Assembly (NCBI RefSeq): GCF_020386975.1
Contig: NZ_JABFNK010000003.1
Coordinates: 300,534-364,533 of the forward strand
Direction of reading: 5' to 3'
DNA length: 64,000 bases
From: Thermococcus bergensis
GTDB lineage: Archaea; Methanobacteriota_B; Thermococci; Thermococcales; Thermococcaceae
The position numbers and the translations under genes were made by a program. The notes beneath the pieces are model-generated. The model saw only the letters and a program-made list of their open reading frames with translations, did not search any database and had not been told where the DNA came from. Of the stretch, positions 16,118 to 25,520 are shown in pieces (the first letter of the stretch is position 1; each line of letters begins with the position of its first letter).

Positions 16118-17590
16118 ATGGAAACACTTAACTTATTTTCTTCTCTTCAATTTTCTTATCATGTTCCCTCATTTAAGTTGGCAGATATCATTCTCGATAA
16201 TAGAGATAAAGACACATTTATCTTGTATCATCCTTGGTCTCAAACGATTTCAGAAATAAATTATGAAGATGCTTTAATATTCAAACTTTATGAACTTGAA
16301 TATCCAATTAATAAAATATCAGAAATTACCAATAGACCAGAAGTTGAGATATTGAAGTTACTTAGAGAACTTGAGGAGGAACTAAGTGCTCTAAATCCCA
16401 CAGAGATACATACTTTTGATACTCCACTAATTCTAATGCTCCTGTCGGATTTGAGATGTAACCTACGATGTAGGTATTGTTATACTGCTTCGGGATCATA
16501 TTTTACAAAGACACTGTCGGATAAGCAAGTTATGGACTTAGAAACTGCTAAAAAGGCTCTTGATATTGGTATAGAACTTGGAATAAATCAAGTTCATTTC
16601 TTTGGGGGAGGAGAGGCTTTATTAAACTTTGAAATAATTAAGGGACTAGTCAAATATGCTGAAGCACAAAACTATCCGGTAGTTTTTGCAATGATAACAA
16701 ATGGTACAAAAATTAATAAAGACTTTATAGAGTTTGTGGAGCAGTATAAGGATATTTTCAATATTACTGTAAGTATAGATGGTCCTAAACTAATTCATGA
16801 TCTAAATAGAAATTACCCTAATGGAAAAGGCTCGTTTGAGGATACTCTGAGAGGCATAGAGATGCTAAAGGAGAGAAAATTAACATTCGAACTTCAAGTT
16901 ACGTACCCAATAGAAGCTGAACAATTTGGATATGGTCCAAAAGAAATTGCTAATTATTTGAGTACCTTATCGCCATTCCTCATTGTAAAAATATGTGATT
17001 ACCATGAACAGTTTAACACAGGGGAACGACCATTTCATGGCATGTTGGGATACTTAATGATGGAGTATATTAGTGATGTTTTTGAAAAATTAAAGAGCAC
17101 AACTCCCCAATATTACGACCACAATCTGGCAATTACATTGAGTTATATAGCAAGAAGAGCAACCAAACTATATCCATGTCCATTTTCACATTTTGTGACA
17201 GTACTTCCTGATGGGAAGTTACTTACATGTCACATGATAGTTGATTACTTGTTAGGTACAGTTAATTCCAGTAAAACTGAGCTATTAAATAAACTTAAAA
17301 AGGCAGTTGAGTTTAATAAAAAATTTTCGACTTTACTAGATTATCATGACTTTTGGCATGCAGGGCTTCAAGATATATGTCCCTCAGAGCTATTTGGTGG
17401 ATTAACAAATGTGCTCACGAAAACCGAGAAGCTGAGACTAAGTAAGTTTTCAAAAAGCATGCTAGAAGCATATTGGGATTCAGTATTGTTTAATGTTTAC
17501 AAAAGTTACAAAGAAAACACCTTACAAAAGGTTTATAGTAACTTGGAATACTTCTTTGAGACATTATACAAACAACCAAGAGTTCAATGA
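16118..17590 (+). CDS. radical SAM/SPASM-like peptide maturase
   Basis: A 490-residue protein. Residues about 40-95 (SQTISEINYEDALIFKLYEL onward) resemble the PqqD-like recognition domain that binds leader peptides. The radical SAM core has C-N-L-R-C-R-Y-C (Cys114, 118, 121), GGGE at 163-166 and ITNGT. The C-terminal part has YPCPF (Cys354), LPDGKLLTC (Cys371) and DICP (Cys421), a SPASM/twitch-like auxiliary cluster site. Such enzymes install thioether or other crosslinks in RiPP precursors; the likely substrates are the three C-x6-C peptides just upstream. The ATG at 16118 follows GGAGGGGTGA. Strongly AT-rich compared with the flanking pur genes. Confidence 0.85.
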   Translation: METLNLFSSLQFSYHVPSFKLADIILDNRDKDTFILYHPWSQTISEINYEDALIFKLYELEYPINKISEITNRPEVEILKLLRELEEELSALNPTEIHTFDTPLILMLLSDLRCNLRCRYCYTASGSYFTKTLSDKQVMDLETAKKALDIGIELGINQVHFFGGGEALLNFEIIKGLVKYAEAQNYPVVFAMITNGTKINKDFIEFVEQYKDIFNITVSIDGPKLIHDLNRNYPNGKGSFEDTLRGIEMLKERKLTFELQVTYPIEAEQFGYGPKEIANYLSTLSPFLIVKICDYHEQFNTGERPFHGMLGYLMMEYISDVFEKLKSTTPQYYDHNLAITLSYIARRATKLYPCPFSHFVTVLPDGKLLTCHMIVDYLLGTVNSSKTELLNKLKKAVEFNKKFSTLLDYHDFWHAGLQDICPSELFGGLTNVLTKTEKLRLSKFSKSMLEAYWDSVLFNVYKSYKENTLQKVYSNLEYFFETLYKQPRVQ

Positions 17591-17611
17591 ACAATAAAAG
17601 GTGCTTAATAT

Positions 17612-19285
17612 ATGTCAGTAAATATAAGAGATGTCCTTGAGGAATCTATAAAAGTCTCAAAAAATCTAAAAGGAGACATAGTCATAACAATAATTCTTTT
17701 CCTTATTCTTTCTATTTTCGGATACGCCCAAGCAATGCTCATGAAGAATTTTATAGATTCTCTTGTATCATTACAGGAATTTTCAACAATCTCAAAAATT
17801 GGATTAGCTCTGCTGGTTCTCACATTTTTAAGCTACTTAGGAAGTTTTTATGGGGAGTTCATGCTCCAGAGATTGGGAATCAAAGCTTTAAAAATATTTT
17901 CTCAAGATTTGGTTTTCTCTATTCATAGGGCAAAACTAGGAAAAATAAGCAGTGGAGATGTAATAGCGAGATTCGTTTCGGACTTACCAGAGCTCAGTCT
18001 GGGATTAGCAGGTTTAATCCCTGGATTAAGTGTTCAGTTGATTAATATTGCAGTAGCAACGTTTACCCTATATTCATTATCTCCAACAATGCTTCTTGTA
18101 GCTGTCTTAATAATCCCAATAAACTATGCTATCTATAAGAAAGCATCAGGAAAATCCATTGAGTATTCAAAACGAGAAAGAGAATCATTGTCAAAAGTAG
18201 TTGCTGTTACCAAAACAAGCATTGATAATCTTTTCTTTATTAAACGTTTGGATAAGTACGAATATTTTGAAGAGAGATTCTCCATGAGTCTTTCAGAGTG
18301 GTTAAAGAATATGACAAGATTCCTGCGGGTAAGGATATTCTTCCAGAAATCGTACTATTACACAAGCAGTATAGCTCGACTGATAATGTTGCTTGTTGGT
18401 GGTTGGCTGGCAACAAAAGGACTCGCCTCAGTGGGAGCAATCGTAGCTTTCACGAACTATTTACCGCAATTCTATGAACCTCTTACTAATCTGGCTAATT
18501 CATTCACATATCTCAATGCACTTATCCCTTACGTAGAGCGCTATAAGGAGATAGTAAACATTGAAAAAGAAGACCTTGATAAGGGGCATGAGTTAAAATC
18601 GGTCAAAAGCATTGAATGTAAAAATGTAAGTGTTGGCATTTTAAGTAATGTGACTCTAGAACTCAAAAAGAACGAAACAATTGGAATCGTTGGACCCATA
18701 GGTTCTGGAAAAACAACCCTGGCATTAACTTTAATCAGGTTACGTGAGCCAGAGACTGGCCACATTTTAATAAATGGGAAAGATTACCGGGTTTATAGTC
18801 TTAGGTCTTTAAGAAAGAGGATATATTACCTACCATCTAAAGACTGGATTTTTGATGGAACTTTAAAGGAGAATTTGATGCTTGACGAAGTGTATCAAGA
18901 GGACGAAGTTATTCATGTTCTCAAGATTGTAGGAATAGATTTTGCCGAACTTGATGATTATATAACTAGTAAAGCTCTTTCTGAAGGACAAAAACAAAAA
19001 ATAGCACTGGCAAGGGCACTTTTAAGAAAACCGGAGGTTTTGATACTTGATGAGGCCACAAACAGTCTTGATGTTCAAAATGAAGCTCAAGTCCTCGAAA
19101 AGATTCGAGAGTTTTTAAAGGACTCGACTTTAATTATAATATCGCATCGTTTAACCGCTCTAAAAAATGCTGATAAGATATTTGTTTTAAATAAGGGGAA
19201 GATCCTTGACTCTGGCAAACATGAGGAACTCTACGAAAGATGCTCCCTGTATAGAACGCTCGTTGAGAACTCAAGAGTATCTTAG
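17612..19285 (+). CDS. ABC exporter, fused permease and ATPase
   Basis: A 557-residue half-transporter of the MsbA/peptide-exporter class, with about six membrane segments in residues 25-310. The ATPase has Walker A GPIGSGKTT (361-369), signature LSEGQKQKIALARA (from 456), Walker B VLILDEA (476-482) and the H-loop SHR (511-513). The Q-loop position reads YLPSKDWIF, without the usual Gln. There is no N-terminal C39 peptidase domain, so leader removal needs another protease. It begins 21 nt after the radical SAM stop and probably exports the modified peptides, perhaps also giving self-protection. Confidence 0.85.
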   Translation: MSVNIRDVLEESIKVSKNLKGDIVITIILFLILSIFGYAQAMLMKNFIDSLVSLQEFSTISKIGLALLVLTFLSYLGSFYGEFMLQRLGIKALKIFSQDLVFSIHRAKLGKISSGDVIARFVSDLPELSLGLAGLIPGLSVQLINIAVATFTLYSLSPTMLLVAVLIIPINYAIYKKASGKSIEYSKRERESLSKVVAVTKTSIDNLFFIKRLDKYEYFEERFSMSLSEWLKNMTRFLRVRIFFQKSYYYTSSIARLIMLLVGGWLATKGLASVGAIVAFTNYLPQFYEPLTNLANSFTYLNALIPYVERYKEIVNIEKEDLDKGHELKSVKSIECKNVSVGILSNVTLELKKNETIGIVGPIGSGKTTLALTLIRLREPETGHILINGKDYRVYSLRSLRKRIYYLPSKDWIFDGTLKENLMLDEVYQEDEVIHVLKIVGIDFAELDDYITSKALSEGQKQKIALARALLRKPEVLILDEATNSLDVQNEAQVLEKIREFLKDSTLIIISHRLTALKNADKIFVLNKGKILDSGKHEELYERCSLYRTLVENSRVS

Positions 19286-19493
19286 GGGATATAAATCAAA
19301 GCATGTCTTTGGGCTAGTTTTTAAAATTATGGGAGTCTAGGCATTTAACACAACAGTTTAAGTCATATTCTTGGCAATGACATATTATGTCCTAGATACG
19401 GGATTGATATCTTAGTGAAGATTGATCTATTGTTGCGATTTCATGGCTTTACTACAATCACTTTTTATGAGAGTGGTGAAAAAAGTTTTAATT

Positions 19494-19516
19494 AACATTT
19501 TTATGCATAAATAAAC
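19494..19516 (+). promoter_or_regulatory. candidate purine-regulon operator and promoter, purS
   Basis: AACATTTTTATGCATAAATA contains the ACAT-N4-ATG(T/C) dyad, followed at once by AAACCTTAAAAACC, a TATA-like box, and by ATTTTTACATTTTT near the expected transcription start. The same three blocks in the same order occur at purL and the third purP. The rest of the gap 19286-19490, after the ABC gene, shows nothing I can assign. Confidence 0.5.
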
Positions 19517-19561
19517 CTTAAAAACCCTAAATTTTTACATTTTTTTGATAAGGTGATGCTC

Positions 19562-19807
19562 ATGAAATGGAAAGCTAAGGTTGTAATCCGCTTAAAAAAA
19601 GGTCTTAACGATCCTGAAGGGAGGGTTATTGGAAAGGCGCTCAAAAACTTAGGCTATAAAGTTGAAGAGCTGAAGGTTCCAAAATATTTCGAGTTCATTT
19701 TTGAAAGCGAAGCTCCAGAGAAAGATGTCGAGGAGATGTGCAAACGCCTGCTTGCAAACCCAGTTATCCACACTTATGAGTATCAAATCGAGCCTTTAGG
19801 TGAGTGA
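19562..19807 (+). CDS. purS: FGAM synthetase subunit PurS
   Basis: Small bridging subunit of the three-part FGAM synthetase (PurS-PurQ-PurL) that makes FGAM from FGAR, glutamine and ATP. It has 81 aa starting [20 protein letters not shown], with [11 protein letters not shown] and [14 protein letters not shown], the normal PurS layout. The ATG at 19562 is 4 nt after AAGGTGAT. purQ follows with a 1-nt gap. Confidence 0.93.
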   Translation: MKWKAKVVIRLKKGLNDPEGRVIGKALKNLGYKVEELKVPKYFEFIFESEAPEKDVEEMCKRLLANPVIHTYEYQIEPLGE

Positions 19808-19808
19808 A

Positions 19809-20480
19809 ATGCCAAAGTTCGCTGTCATAGTATTCCCAGGGACAAACTGCGATTTTGAGACTGTTGAAGCAATTAAAAAAGCTGGTGGAAAAGCGGAGAG
19901 AGTCTGGTACAAGCAAAGCCTCAAAGACTTTGATGGTGTTGTTTTGCCCGGTGGATTCAGCTATGCCGATTATCTAAGGGCCGGGGCGATAAGTGCAAGG
20001 GCAGAGGTAATGGAGGAAGTTAAAGCTCTTGCTAATGAAGGCAAACCCGTTTTAGGCATTTGCAACGGCTTTCAAATCTTAACGGAGTCAGCTCTTCTGC
20101 CGGGAGCATTGAGACCAAATAAGATTCCAAGCTTCCTATGCAAGTGGGTTTACCTTAAAGTTAGCGACACCCAAACAGCTTTTACTCAATTTTACAAAGA
20201 GGGAGAGGTCATTAGAATGCCAATAGCACATGCTGAAGGGAATTACTACTCCGAGAGCTTAGATAACATAAGAATAACCTTCCAGTACAGCGACGATAAA
20301 GGAAACACAACGGAAGATGCAAACCCCAACGGTTCTCTCTTGAACATAGCTGGAATAAGCAACGAAAAAGGAAACGTTCTTGGCATGATGCCCCACCCGG
20401 AGAGAGCGAGTGATAAGTGGCTGGGGAGCGAGGACGGGTTAAGGCTCTTCAAGAGCATGGTGGAATATGCTAAGAGGTGA
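19809..20480 (+). CDS. purQ: FGAM synthetase glutaminase subunit
   Basis: Class I glutaminase that supplies ammonia to PurL. It has 223 aa starting [15 protein letters not shown]. The nucleophile is in [10 protein letters not shown], the catalytic His-Glu pair in GMMPHPERA, and [15 protein letters not shown] is the family loop. The start at 19809 overlaps the purS stop region, so the two are coupled. purL is not next to it: 1.9 kb of toxin-antitoxin and IS DNA intervenes. Confidence 0.95.
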   Translation: MPKFAVIVFPGTNCDFETVEAIKKAGGKAERVWYKQSLKDFDGVVLPGGFSYADYLRAGAISARAEVMEEVKALANEGKPVLGICNGFQILTESALLPGALRPNKIPSFLCKWVYLKVSDTQTAFTQFYKEGEVIRMPIAHAEGNYYSESLDNIRITFQYSDDKGNTTEDANPNGSLLNIAGISNEKGNVLGMMPHPERASDKWLGSEDGLRLFKSMVEYAKR

Positions 20481-20732
20481 TCTTTAGGACTGAGTCCCTA
20501 AAACGCCTAAATTTTCCTTTACCTTCCTATTCCTAAGTCCTCAAGCGTGAGCATTTTTACAGCCTTTGTACTTTATGCAATTTTGTACACATAAGATAAA
20601 TCTTTTTAAATTTGTCCGACAAATAGATAAAATGGTGAGACAAATGGCTACAACGGTTAAGGTATCTGCAAGAATACCTCCCGCTCTTGCAAAAGAAATG
20701 GAAAAACTTATTGAAGCCGGAATTTATTCTAA

Positions 20733-21662
20733 CCCTAGTTCCCACCACCTGTGAAGTTGTATAATCTGTCCAGATTCACGGCCAGAATCGCCCCTAAAAT
20801 CCTGACAGCTAACCCCCTCAAACTAACACTCCTGCTCGGCCTCAGAAGAAACTCAGAAAACTTCGAAAACAAAGTCTCAATCCTCCTGCGAAAGTCAGAC
20901 AAGTACTTGTAAAACTTCTTCTCCTCCAGATTACTAACCTGATTCTCCCGCTTCACCGGCGTGTAAACAACGCCAAACTTCAGGAATTCCTCCTGAAGTT
21001 CTCTACTAACGTAACCCTTATCCAAAAACAGAAAACAGCCAGAAAACTCCTCAACAATCACCCAGAACTTTTCCCTGACAACACTCACATCATGCTTATT
21101 CGCCGGATCAACGGACAGCAAAGCCAGCAAATTTCCATCAGAGTAACAGGTCAGCTTGTACCCATAGTAAAACTTTTTTTAGAGGGAACAAACCCAACTG
21201 CGGGCTTTTCAGAGATGACTTCTGAAGAACCCTCCTTATCCTTCCTGTTTTTTCTGGCCAACTCCTTGGTCTGAATGGGCTTTGAGTCCAGTATTCTAAC
21301 GTATTCTCTGGCGTGTTTTTTGAATAATTCTTCCTGCGCTAGGAGCAGGAGTTTTTCGTGCCTGTTCAAGCGTTCTGTTAGTTTGTTGTACCTGATTTTG
21401 GGGAACAGCTTCATTTCTTCGATTAGGACTCTGTAAGCGTGCTTGTAAACTCCGTTAAAGTGCAAGTGTGCTAGTATTGCGAAGGTTATTAGGTCGTAGA
21501 GGCTGATTATTTCCCTGTGAGTGTTTTTCGGGTAGTGTTTGCTGATTATCGGATAGATTTCGGATTTTATGATCAGGATTTCCTGCTGAAAGTTCATAAC
21601 AACCACCAATCAACCAAAAGACTTAAGTGCTTATAACTCTAACGATCTAATGGGAACTAGGG
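20733..21662 (-). mobile_element. IS982-like insertion sequence, copy 1
   Basis: A 930-bp element with terminal inverted repeats CCCTAGTTCCCA and TGGGAACTAGGG. A 9-bp target duplication TTATTCTAA lies at 20724-20732 and 21663-21671. It carries one transposase gene on the minus strand that needs a frame change. A second 930-bp copy lies at 60929-61858 in the opposite orientation. The clean duplication points to a fairly recent insertion. Confidence 0.9.
20735..21597 (-). CDS. IS982-like DDE transposase, two frames joined at A7
   Basis: Frame 1 runs from ATG 21597 (MNFQQEILIIKSEIYPII) to a stop at 21151. Frame 2 runs to 20735 and contains LLALLSVDPANKHDV, FLFLDKGYVSRELQEEF and a C-terminal DRLYNFTGGGN. 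They join at seven A on the coding strand (21174-21180): a -1 shift at A-AAA-AAG turns SKKSFTMG into SKKKFYYGYKLTCYSDG, the sensible family sequence, giving about 287 residues. The IS982-like second copy has the same seven A. Either programmed slippage or a shared inactivating deletion would explain this. Confidence 0.75.
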
Positions 21663-21844
21663 TTATTCTAACAAAAGTGAGATCATCAAAGATGCACTCA
21701 GAGAATTCCTCCTGAAAAAGAAGTATCTCCAAGCCGATGAAAGGGAATACATCAGAAACATGCTAAAAGCTATGGAGCCAATTCTTGCAGAAGACTGGGA
21801 GAGCGAGGCTGATGCACAGTGGGACGAATACGGAGGAATTGACT

Positions 21845-22225
21845 ATGAACCAGATAAAGCCTAAAAGAAACCTTCAACAGTGGGAAATAATCCTTCTCGA
21901 GTTTCCATTCACAAATCTTCGCAAAAAGAAGCTACGACCGGTTTTGATAGTCTCCAATAATGTTCTTAACAAAATCAGCAACAGCATTATAACTGTTCAA
22001 ATAACCTCAAACCTACCAAGTGGTTTTAAAGAGTACAACGTTTTGCTCTCTGATTCCGACGTTAATAGATATGCAGGAACTCAACCACTTTACCAAAGCG
22101 TGATAAAGCCTTATGTAGTTTTCACCATTGAAAAGCAAATGGTTAAAAAGAGACTCGGCGTATTAAAACCCCATAAAATTAAGGAAGTTAAAGAAAGCAT
22201 GAAAAAAGTTTTCTCAATCTCCTGA
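21845..22225 (+). CDS. PemK/MazF-like toxin
   Basis: A 126-residue protein starting MNQIKPKRNLQQWEIILLEF, with PFTNLRKKKLRPVLIVSNN and ITVQITSN: the SH3-like barrel start of the MazF/PemK endoribonuclease family, where a basic residue followed by RPVLIVS is typical. It starts inside the last codons of the antitoxin (20-nt overlap), the usual order for such pairs. With the antitoxin broken, the toxin is either weakly expressed, inactive, or held by another antitoxin. The frame itself is intact. Confidence 0.75.
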   Translation: MNQIKPKRNLQQWEIILLEFPFTNLRKKKLRPVLIVSNNVLNKISNSIITVQITSNLPSGFKEYNVLLSDSDVNRYAGTQPLYQSVIKPYVVFTIEKQMVKKRLGVLKPHKIKEVKESMKKVFSIS

Positions 22226-22320
22226 TAATTTAATCCCTACTTCATTTGATGTCTTAGTAGGCTTTTTCTTTTTTCTGTGATATAATCCTTTAAATCAGAA
22301 AATTCTCGCAGAGAGTTTTT

Positions 22321-22344
22321 AACATTTTTATGTATAAATAAACC
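22321..22344 (+). promoter_or_regulatory. candidate purine-regulon operator and promoter, purL
   Basis: AACATTTTTATGTATAAATA carries the perfect dyad ACAT-TTTT-ATGT, followed by AAACCTTAAAAACTCC (TATA-like) and TTTTTACATTTTT. It is almost base-for-base the same as the purS upstream region, so purS-purQ and purL are probably co-regulated although separated. Confidence 0.55.
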
Positions 22345-22394
22345 TTAAAAACTCCAAATTTTTACATTTTTCTGGTAATAAAGGAGGTGTCAAG

Positions 22395-24536
22395 ATGTTT
22401 CCTCACGAAGAAAAGATCATCCGTGAAAGGCTCGGTAGAGAGCCTAATGAAGTTGAAAAATCCATGCTTGAGATAATGTGGAGCGAGCATGCATCATACA
22501 AATCAAGCAGAAAGTGGCTCAAACTTTTGCCCACTGAAAACGAGCACGTTATTTTAGGCCCGGGAGAGGATGCGGGTGTTGTAAAATTCGATGAAAACAC
22601 GGCGATAGTTGTTGGAATAGAGAGCCACAATCATCCAAGCGCTGTTGAGCCTTACGGTGGAGCGGCCACAGGCGTTGGGGGGATTGTGAGGGATATTCTC
22701 TGCATGGGAGCAAGACCCATAGCTCTCCTTGACCCACTCCGTTTTGGACCCTTGGAGAAGGAACGCAACCGCTATCTGTTTGAATACGTGGTCAAGGGAA
22801 TAGCCGATTACGGCAATAGAATAGGCGTTCCAACTGTTGGTGGCGAGACAGAGTTCGATGAAAGTCTTGACAGCTATACCTTAGTCAACGTTGCCTGTAT
22901 TGGCATGATGCATCCCAATGAGTTAATCCACAGCTACGTTGAGGAAAGCGGCCTTTTGTTGGTTTTAGTTGGCAACAAAACAGGAAGAGATGGAATTCAC
23001 GGCGTAACATTTGCGAGCGAAGAGTTAAGCGAGAATGCGGAAGAGGAAGACCGCTCAGCCGTTCAAATTCCCGACCCGTTTACAGAGAAACTCTTAATCG
23101 AGGCAACCATTGAAGCTGTGAAGAGGGGTAAAATCAAAGCTCTTAAAGATTTGGGCGGCGGAGGTTTAACCTGTGCCTCCTCGGAGATGGCCGGAAAGAA
23201 GGGGTTTGGAGCAATAATCTACGCGGACAGAGTGCCCCAAAGAGAGCCAAACATGACTCCAACGGAGGTTATGATTTCCGAGAGCCAGGAAAGAATGCTC
23301 TTCGCCGTTAGGAAAGAAGATCTGAAAGAGATAACAAAGATTTTTGAGAAGTATGAGCTTGAGTGGACTGTTGTCGGTGAGATCATAGAAGAGCCTAGGT
23401 ATATCGTCTACTGGAATAGTGAAAAGGTCGCCGACCTGCCCATAGACCTCCTCACAGAAGTGCCAACGATAGAATGGGAAGCAAAGCCCTACAACATTGA
23501 GAGAGACGTCGAGACGCCGGAAATAGGACTCAAAGAGGCTTTCTTCAAAGTTCTATCAAGCCCGAACATAGTAAGCAAGGAGTGGGTCTACAGACAGTAC
23601 GATCATGAGGTTCAAGGAAGGACAGTTCTAAAGCCCGGAAAGGACGCGGCGGTGCTAAAAATAAACGATGAATACGGACTGGCTTTTGTTAGCGATGGAA
23701 ATCCGTCCTACAGCTACCTGAACCCATATCACGGAGCAATGGGTGCTGTTGCCGAAGTCGTTAGAAACTTAGCAAGCGTTGGAGCAAAACCCTTGGCTTT
23801 GGTAGATAACCTGAACTTTGCCTCTCCAGAGAGGCCGGAAGTTTACTGGAGCTTCATTGAGACCATTAAAGGGCTTGCCGATGCGGCGAGAGCGTTTAAC
23901 CTAGCTTACGTGAGCGGGAACGTTAGCTTTTACAATGAGGTAGGAAACAGGCCTATAAAACCAACGCCAGTTGTCGCTGGTCTCGGAAAAGTGAGGCTTG
24001 AGAGCCTCATGACGATGGACTTCAAAGATGAAGGAGACCTCATAGCCGTTGTAGGGGTGACAAAGAAGGAACTTGGTGGGAGTGAACTCTACAGAGTTTT
24101 GGGATTGAAAGGAGGAATAACCCCAAGAGTTGAGCTAGAGAGAGAAAAGAAAAATGTTGAAAGCATTTTAAAGGCAATAGAGCTCGGGTTGGTGAAGGCC
24201 GTTCATGACGTAAGCAGGGGCGGCCTAGCCGTTGCACTCATAGAAATGGCCATTGCTGGAAATAAAGGATTTGAAGCAGATGTAACAAAGGTTCCGGTAG
24301 AAGGAAAACTCTCCCCTCTGGAAGTGCTCTTTTCAGAGAGTCACGGACGCTTCGTAGTGAGCTTTGAAAAGGAGAACCTTGAAAAAGTGGAAGAATTGTT
24401 CAAGGAATTTGCCGTGATAGGGGAAGTAACGGGGAGAGATATCACATTCACAAACGGAAAAGAAGAATTAATCAAACTAAACCTAAGTAAAGCCCAAAAT
24501 ATCTACAATTCACTTGCAAATGTCCTGGGAGAGTAA
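22395..24536 (+). CDS. purL: FGAM synthetase large subunit
   Basis: ATP-dependent amidotransferase subunit that turns FGAR into FGAM with PurS and PurQ. It has 713 aa, the small PurL type. Motifs are [79 protein letters not shown] and [16 protein letters not shown]. An AAGGAGGTG site precedes the ATG at 22395. It was probably once adjacent to purQ. Confidence 0.95.
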   Translation: MFPHEEKIIRERLGREPNEVEKSMLEIMWSEHASYKSSRKWLKLLPTENEHVILGPGEDAGVVKFDENTAIVVGIESHNHPSAVEPYGGAATGVGGIVRDILCMGARPIALLDPLRFGPLEKERNRYLFEYVVKGIADYGNRIGVPTVGGETEFDESLDSYTLVNVACIGMMHPNELIHSYVEESGLLLVLVGNKTGRDGIHGVTFASEELSENAEEEDRSAVQIPDPFTEKLLIEATIEAVKRGKIKALKDLGGGGLTCASSEMAGKKGFGAIIYADRVPQREPNMTPTEVMISESQERMLFAVRKEDLKEITKIFEKYELEWTVVGEIIEEPRYIVYWNSEKVADLPIDLLTEVPTIEWEAKPYNIERDVETPEIGLKEAFFKVLSSPNIVSKEWVYRQYDHEVQGRTVLKPGKDAAVLKINDEYGLAFVSDGNPSYSYLNPYHGAMGAVAEVVRNLASVGAKPLALVDNLNFASPERPEVYWSFIETIKGLADAARAFNLAYVSGNVSFYNEVGNRPIKPTPVVAGLGKVRLESLMTMDFKDEGDLIAVVGVTKKELGGSELYRVLGLKGGITPRVELEREKKNVESILKAIELGLVKAVHDVSRGGLAVALIEMAIAGNKGFEADVTKVPVEGKLSPLEVLFSESHGRFVVSFEKENLEKVEELFKEFAVIGEVTGRDITFTNGKEELIKLNLSKAQNIYNSLANVLGE

Positions 24537-24683
24537 GTTCTCCCTTTTTGCACTTTTTGATAGATATAAACAATGAAAACTCATTTTTTCAATTTTAAAA
24601 CGAGATTTAATAAGAAAATAACTCCCGTAACTACCTTGTACTGAAGAATTAGGTGTTTAAACAAAAATAACCATCTTCATTTC

Positions 24684-25462
24684 GACACTGTCAGGATAAG
24701 CAGTGGGACGTTAGGTTTAAGTTTCTGATACCTCTTCAGAAAAGGGGAGAGAAATGAGGACTGAAACCATTATTTACTTACTGGTTTCAGTCTTAAAAAC
24801 CTTTCGCCGGAACAAAATCCCAGCAAAAAAGAAAACCAGGGCAATAAACCTGTACCTGCACGGACTAAGTTACAGACAGGTAGGAACAATCCTCGAAATC
24901 AGCCACACAACAGTCTGGGAAACAGTCCAAAAATTCGCGAAAGCAGTTTACCAGCCGAAAATCCTCGCAGTCAAAAAACAGAGAAACTTCATCGCAATTG
25001 ACGAGACAGTGATAAAGATCAACGGCCAGAAGAGATTTCTCTGGGCTGCAATCGACGTTGAGAGCAAAGAAATCCTAGCAGTATGGATTACAAGCGTTAG
25101 GAACTGGTGGATTGCCAGGGACTTCATTCTAGTTGTTTTGAAATCCTGCGAGGGACAGCCAATTTTCCTGGTTGACAAAGGGCCGTGGTATAAATCAGCG
25201 TTTAAATCTCTCGGGCTGGATTATCTGCATGTGACTTTCGGGCCGAGGAACTGTGTTGAGCGCTGGTTTAGGACTGTTAAAGAGAGAACAAAGCGTTTCT
25301 GGAATAACTTCAGGGCTAGAGACTGGAGGAGGGTTCACAGGTTTGTTTTTCTGTTTTCATTCTGGTATAATTTTGTTAGAATTCATTCTCGGTTTGGTGG
25401 ACCGCCTGGTGATGTGACTGAATGGCTTCAGGAGGTGATACCCCAGTTATCCTGACAGTATC
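24684..25462 (+). mobile_element. IS6-like insertion sequence
   Basis: A 779-bp element with imperfect terminal inverted repeats: GACACTGTCAGGATAA on the left and the complement of GATACTGTCAGGATAA on the right. The direct repeat CTTCATTTC (24675-24683 and 25463-25471) flanks it; 8 bp of this would fit the usual IS6 duplication. It encodes one transposase (24754-25455) and lies between purL and nadB, close to the nadB promoter. Confidence 0.85.
24754..25455 (+). CDS. IS6-family DDE transposase
   Basis: A 233-residue protein. An N-terminal helix-turn-helix region (LHGLSYRQVGTILEISHTTV) is followed by the catalytic core AIDETVIKING, FLVDKGPWYKSA and NCVERWFRTVKERTKRF, which supply Asp, Asp and Glu. 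Length and motifs fit the IS6 (IS26) family known from Pyrococcus and Thermococcus. The frame is intact, so it may be active. Confidence 0.88.
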   Translation: MRTETIIYLLVSVLKTFRRNKIPAKKKTRAINLYLHGLSYRQVGTILEISHTTVWETVQKFAKAVYQPKILAVKKQRNFIAIDETVIKINGQKRFLWAAIDVESKEILAVWITSVRNWWIARDFILVVLKSCEGQPIFLVDKGPWYKSAFKSLGLDYLHVTFGPRNCVERWFRTVKERTKRFWNNFRARDWRRVHRFVFLFSFWYNFVRIHSRFGGPPGDVTEWLQEVIPQLS

Positions 25463-25496
25463 CTTCATTTCCAACAAAAGGCTTAAAAGATACTTA

Positions 25497-25512
25497 CCGA
25501 ACAATTGTTCGG
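25497..25512. promoter_or_regulatory. 16-bp palindrome at the nadB promoter
   Basis: CCGAACAATTGTTCGG is a perfect palindrome. It lies between a TATA-like GGCTTAAAAGATAC (25480-25493) and the nadB ATG (25521), about where transcription should start. A repressor bound here would block initiation. A NAD-responsive regulator is a natural guess, but none is encoded in the window. Confidence 0.55.
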
Positions 25513-25520
25513 GTAATCAA

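Larger units (their letters stand above)
20632..21864 (+). pseudogene. ribbon-helix-helix antitoxin split by an IS982-like element
   Basis: The 5' part (20632-20732) encodes MVRQMATTVKVSARIPPALA, KEMEKLIEAGIYSN. The 3' part (21672-21864, after the duplicated 9 bp) encodes KSEIIKDALREFLLKKKYLQ and an acidic tail ending EYGGIDYEPDKA. Joined, they give a 97-residue protein with the MetJ/Arc-type DNA-binding start KVSARIP and the helix pair seen in antitoxins. Removing the IS and one copy of TTATTCTAA restores the frame exactly. Its stop overlaps the toxin start. The insertion removes the toxin-binding C-terminus. Confidence 0.8.

Noticed and set aside
25422..25520. Longer nadB start
   Set aside because: It would translate the IS6-like end, the TATA box and the palindrome; the FAD motif starts right after ATG 25521.
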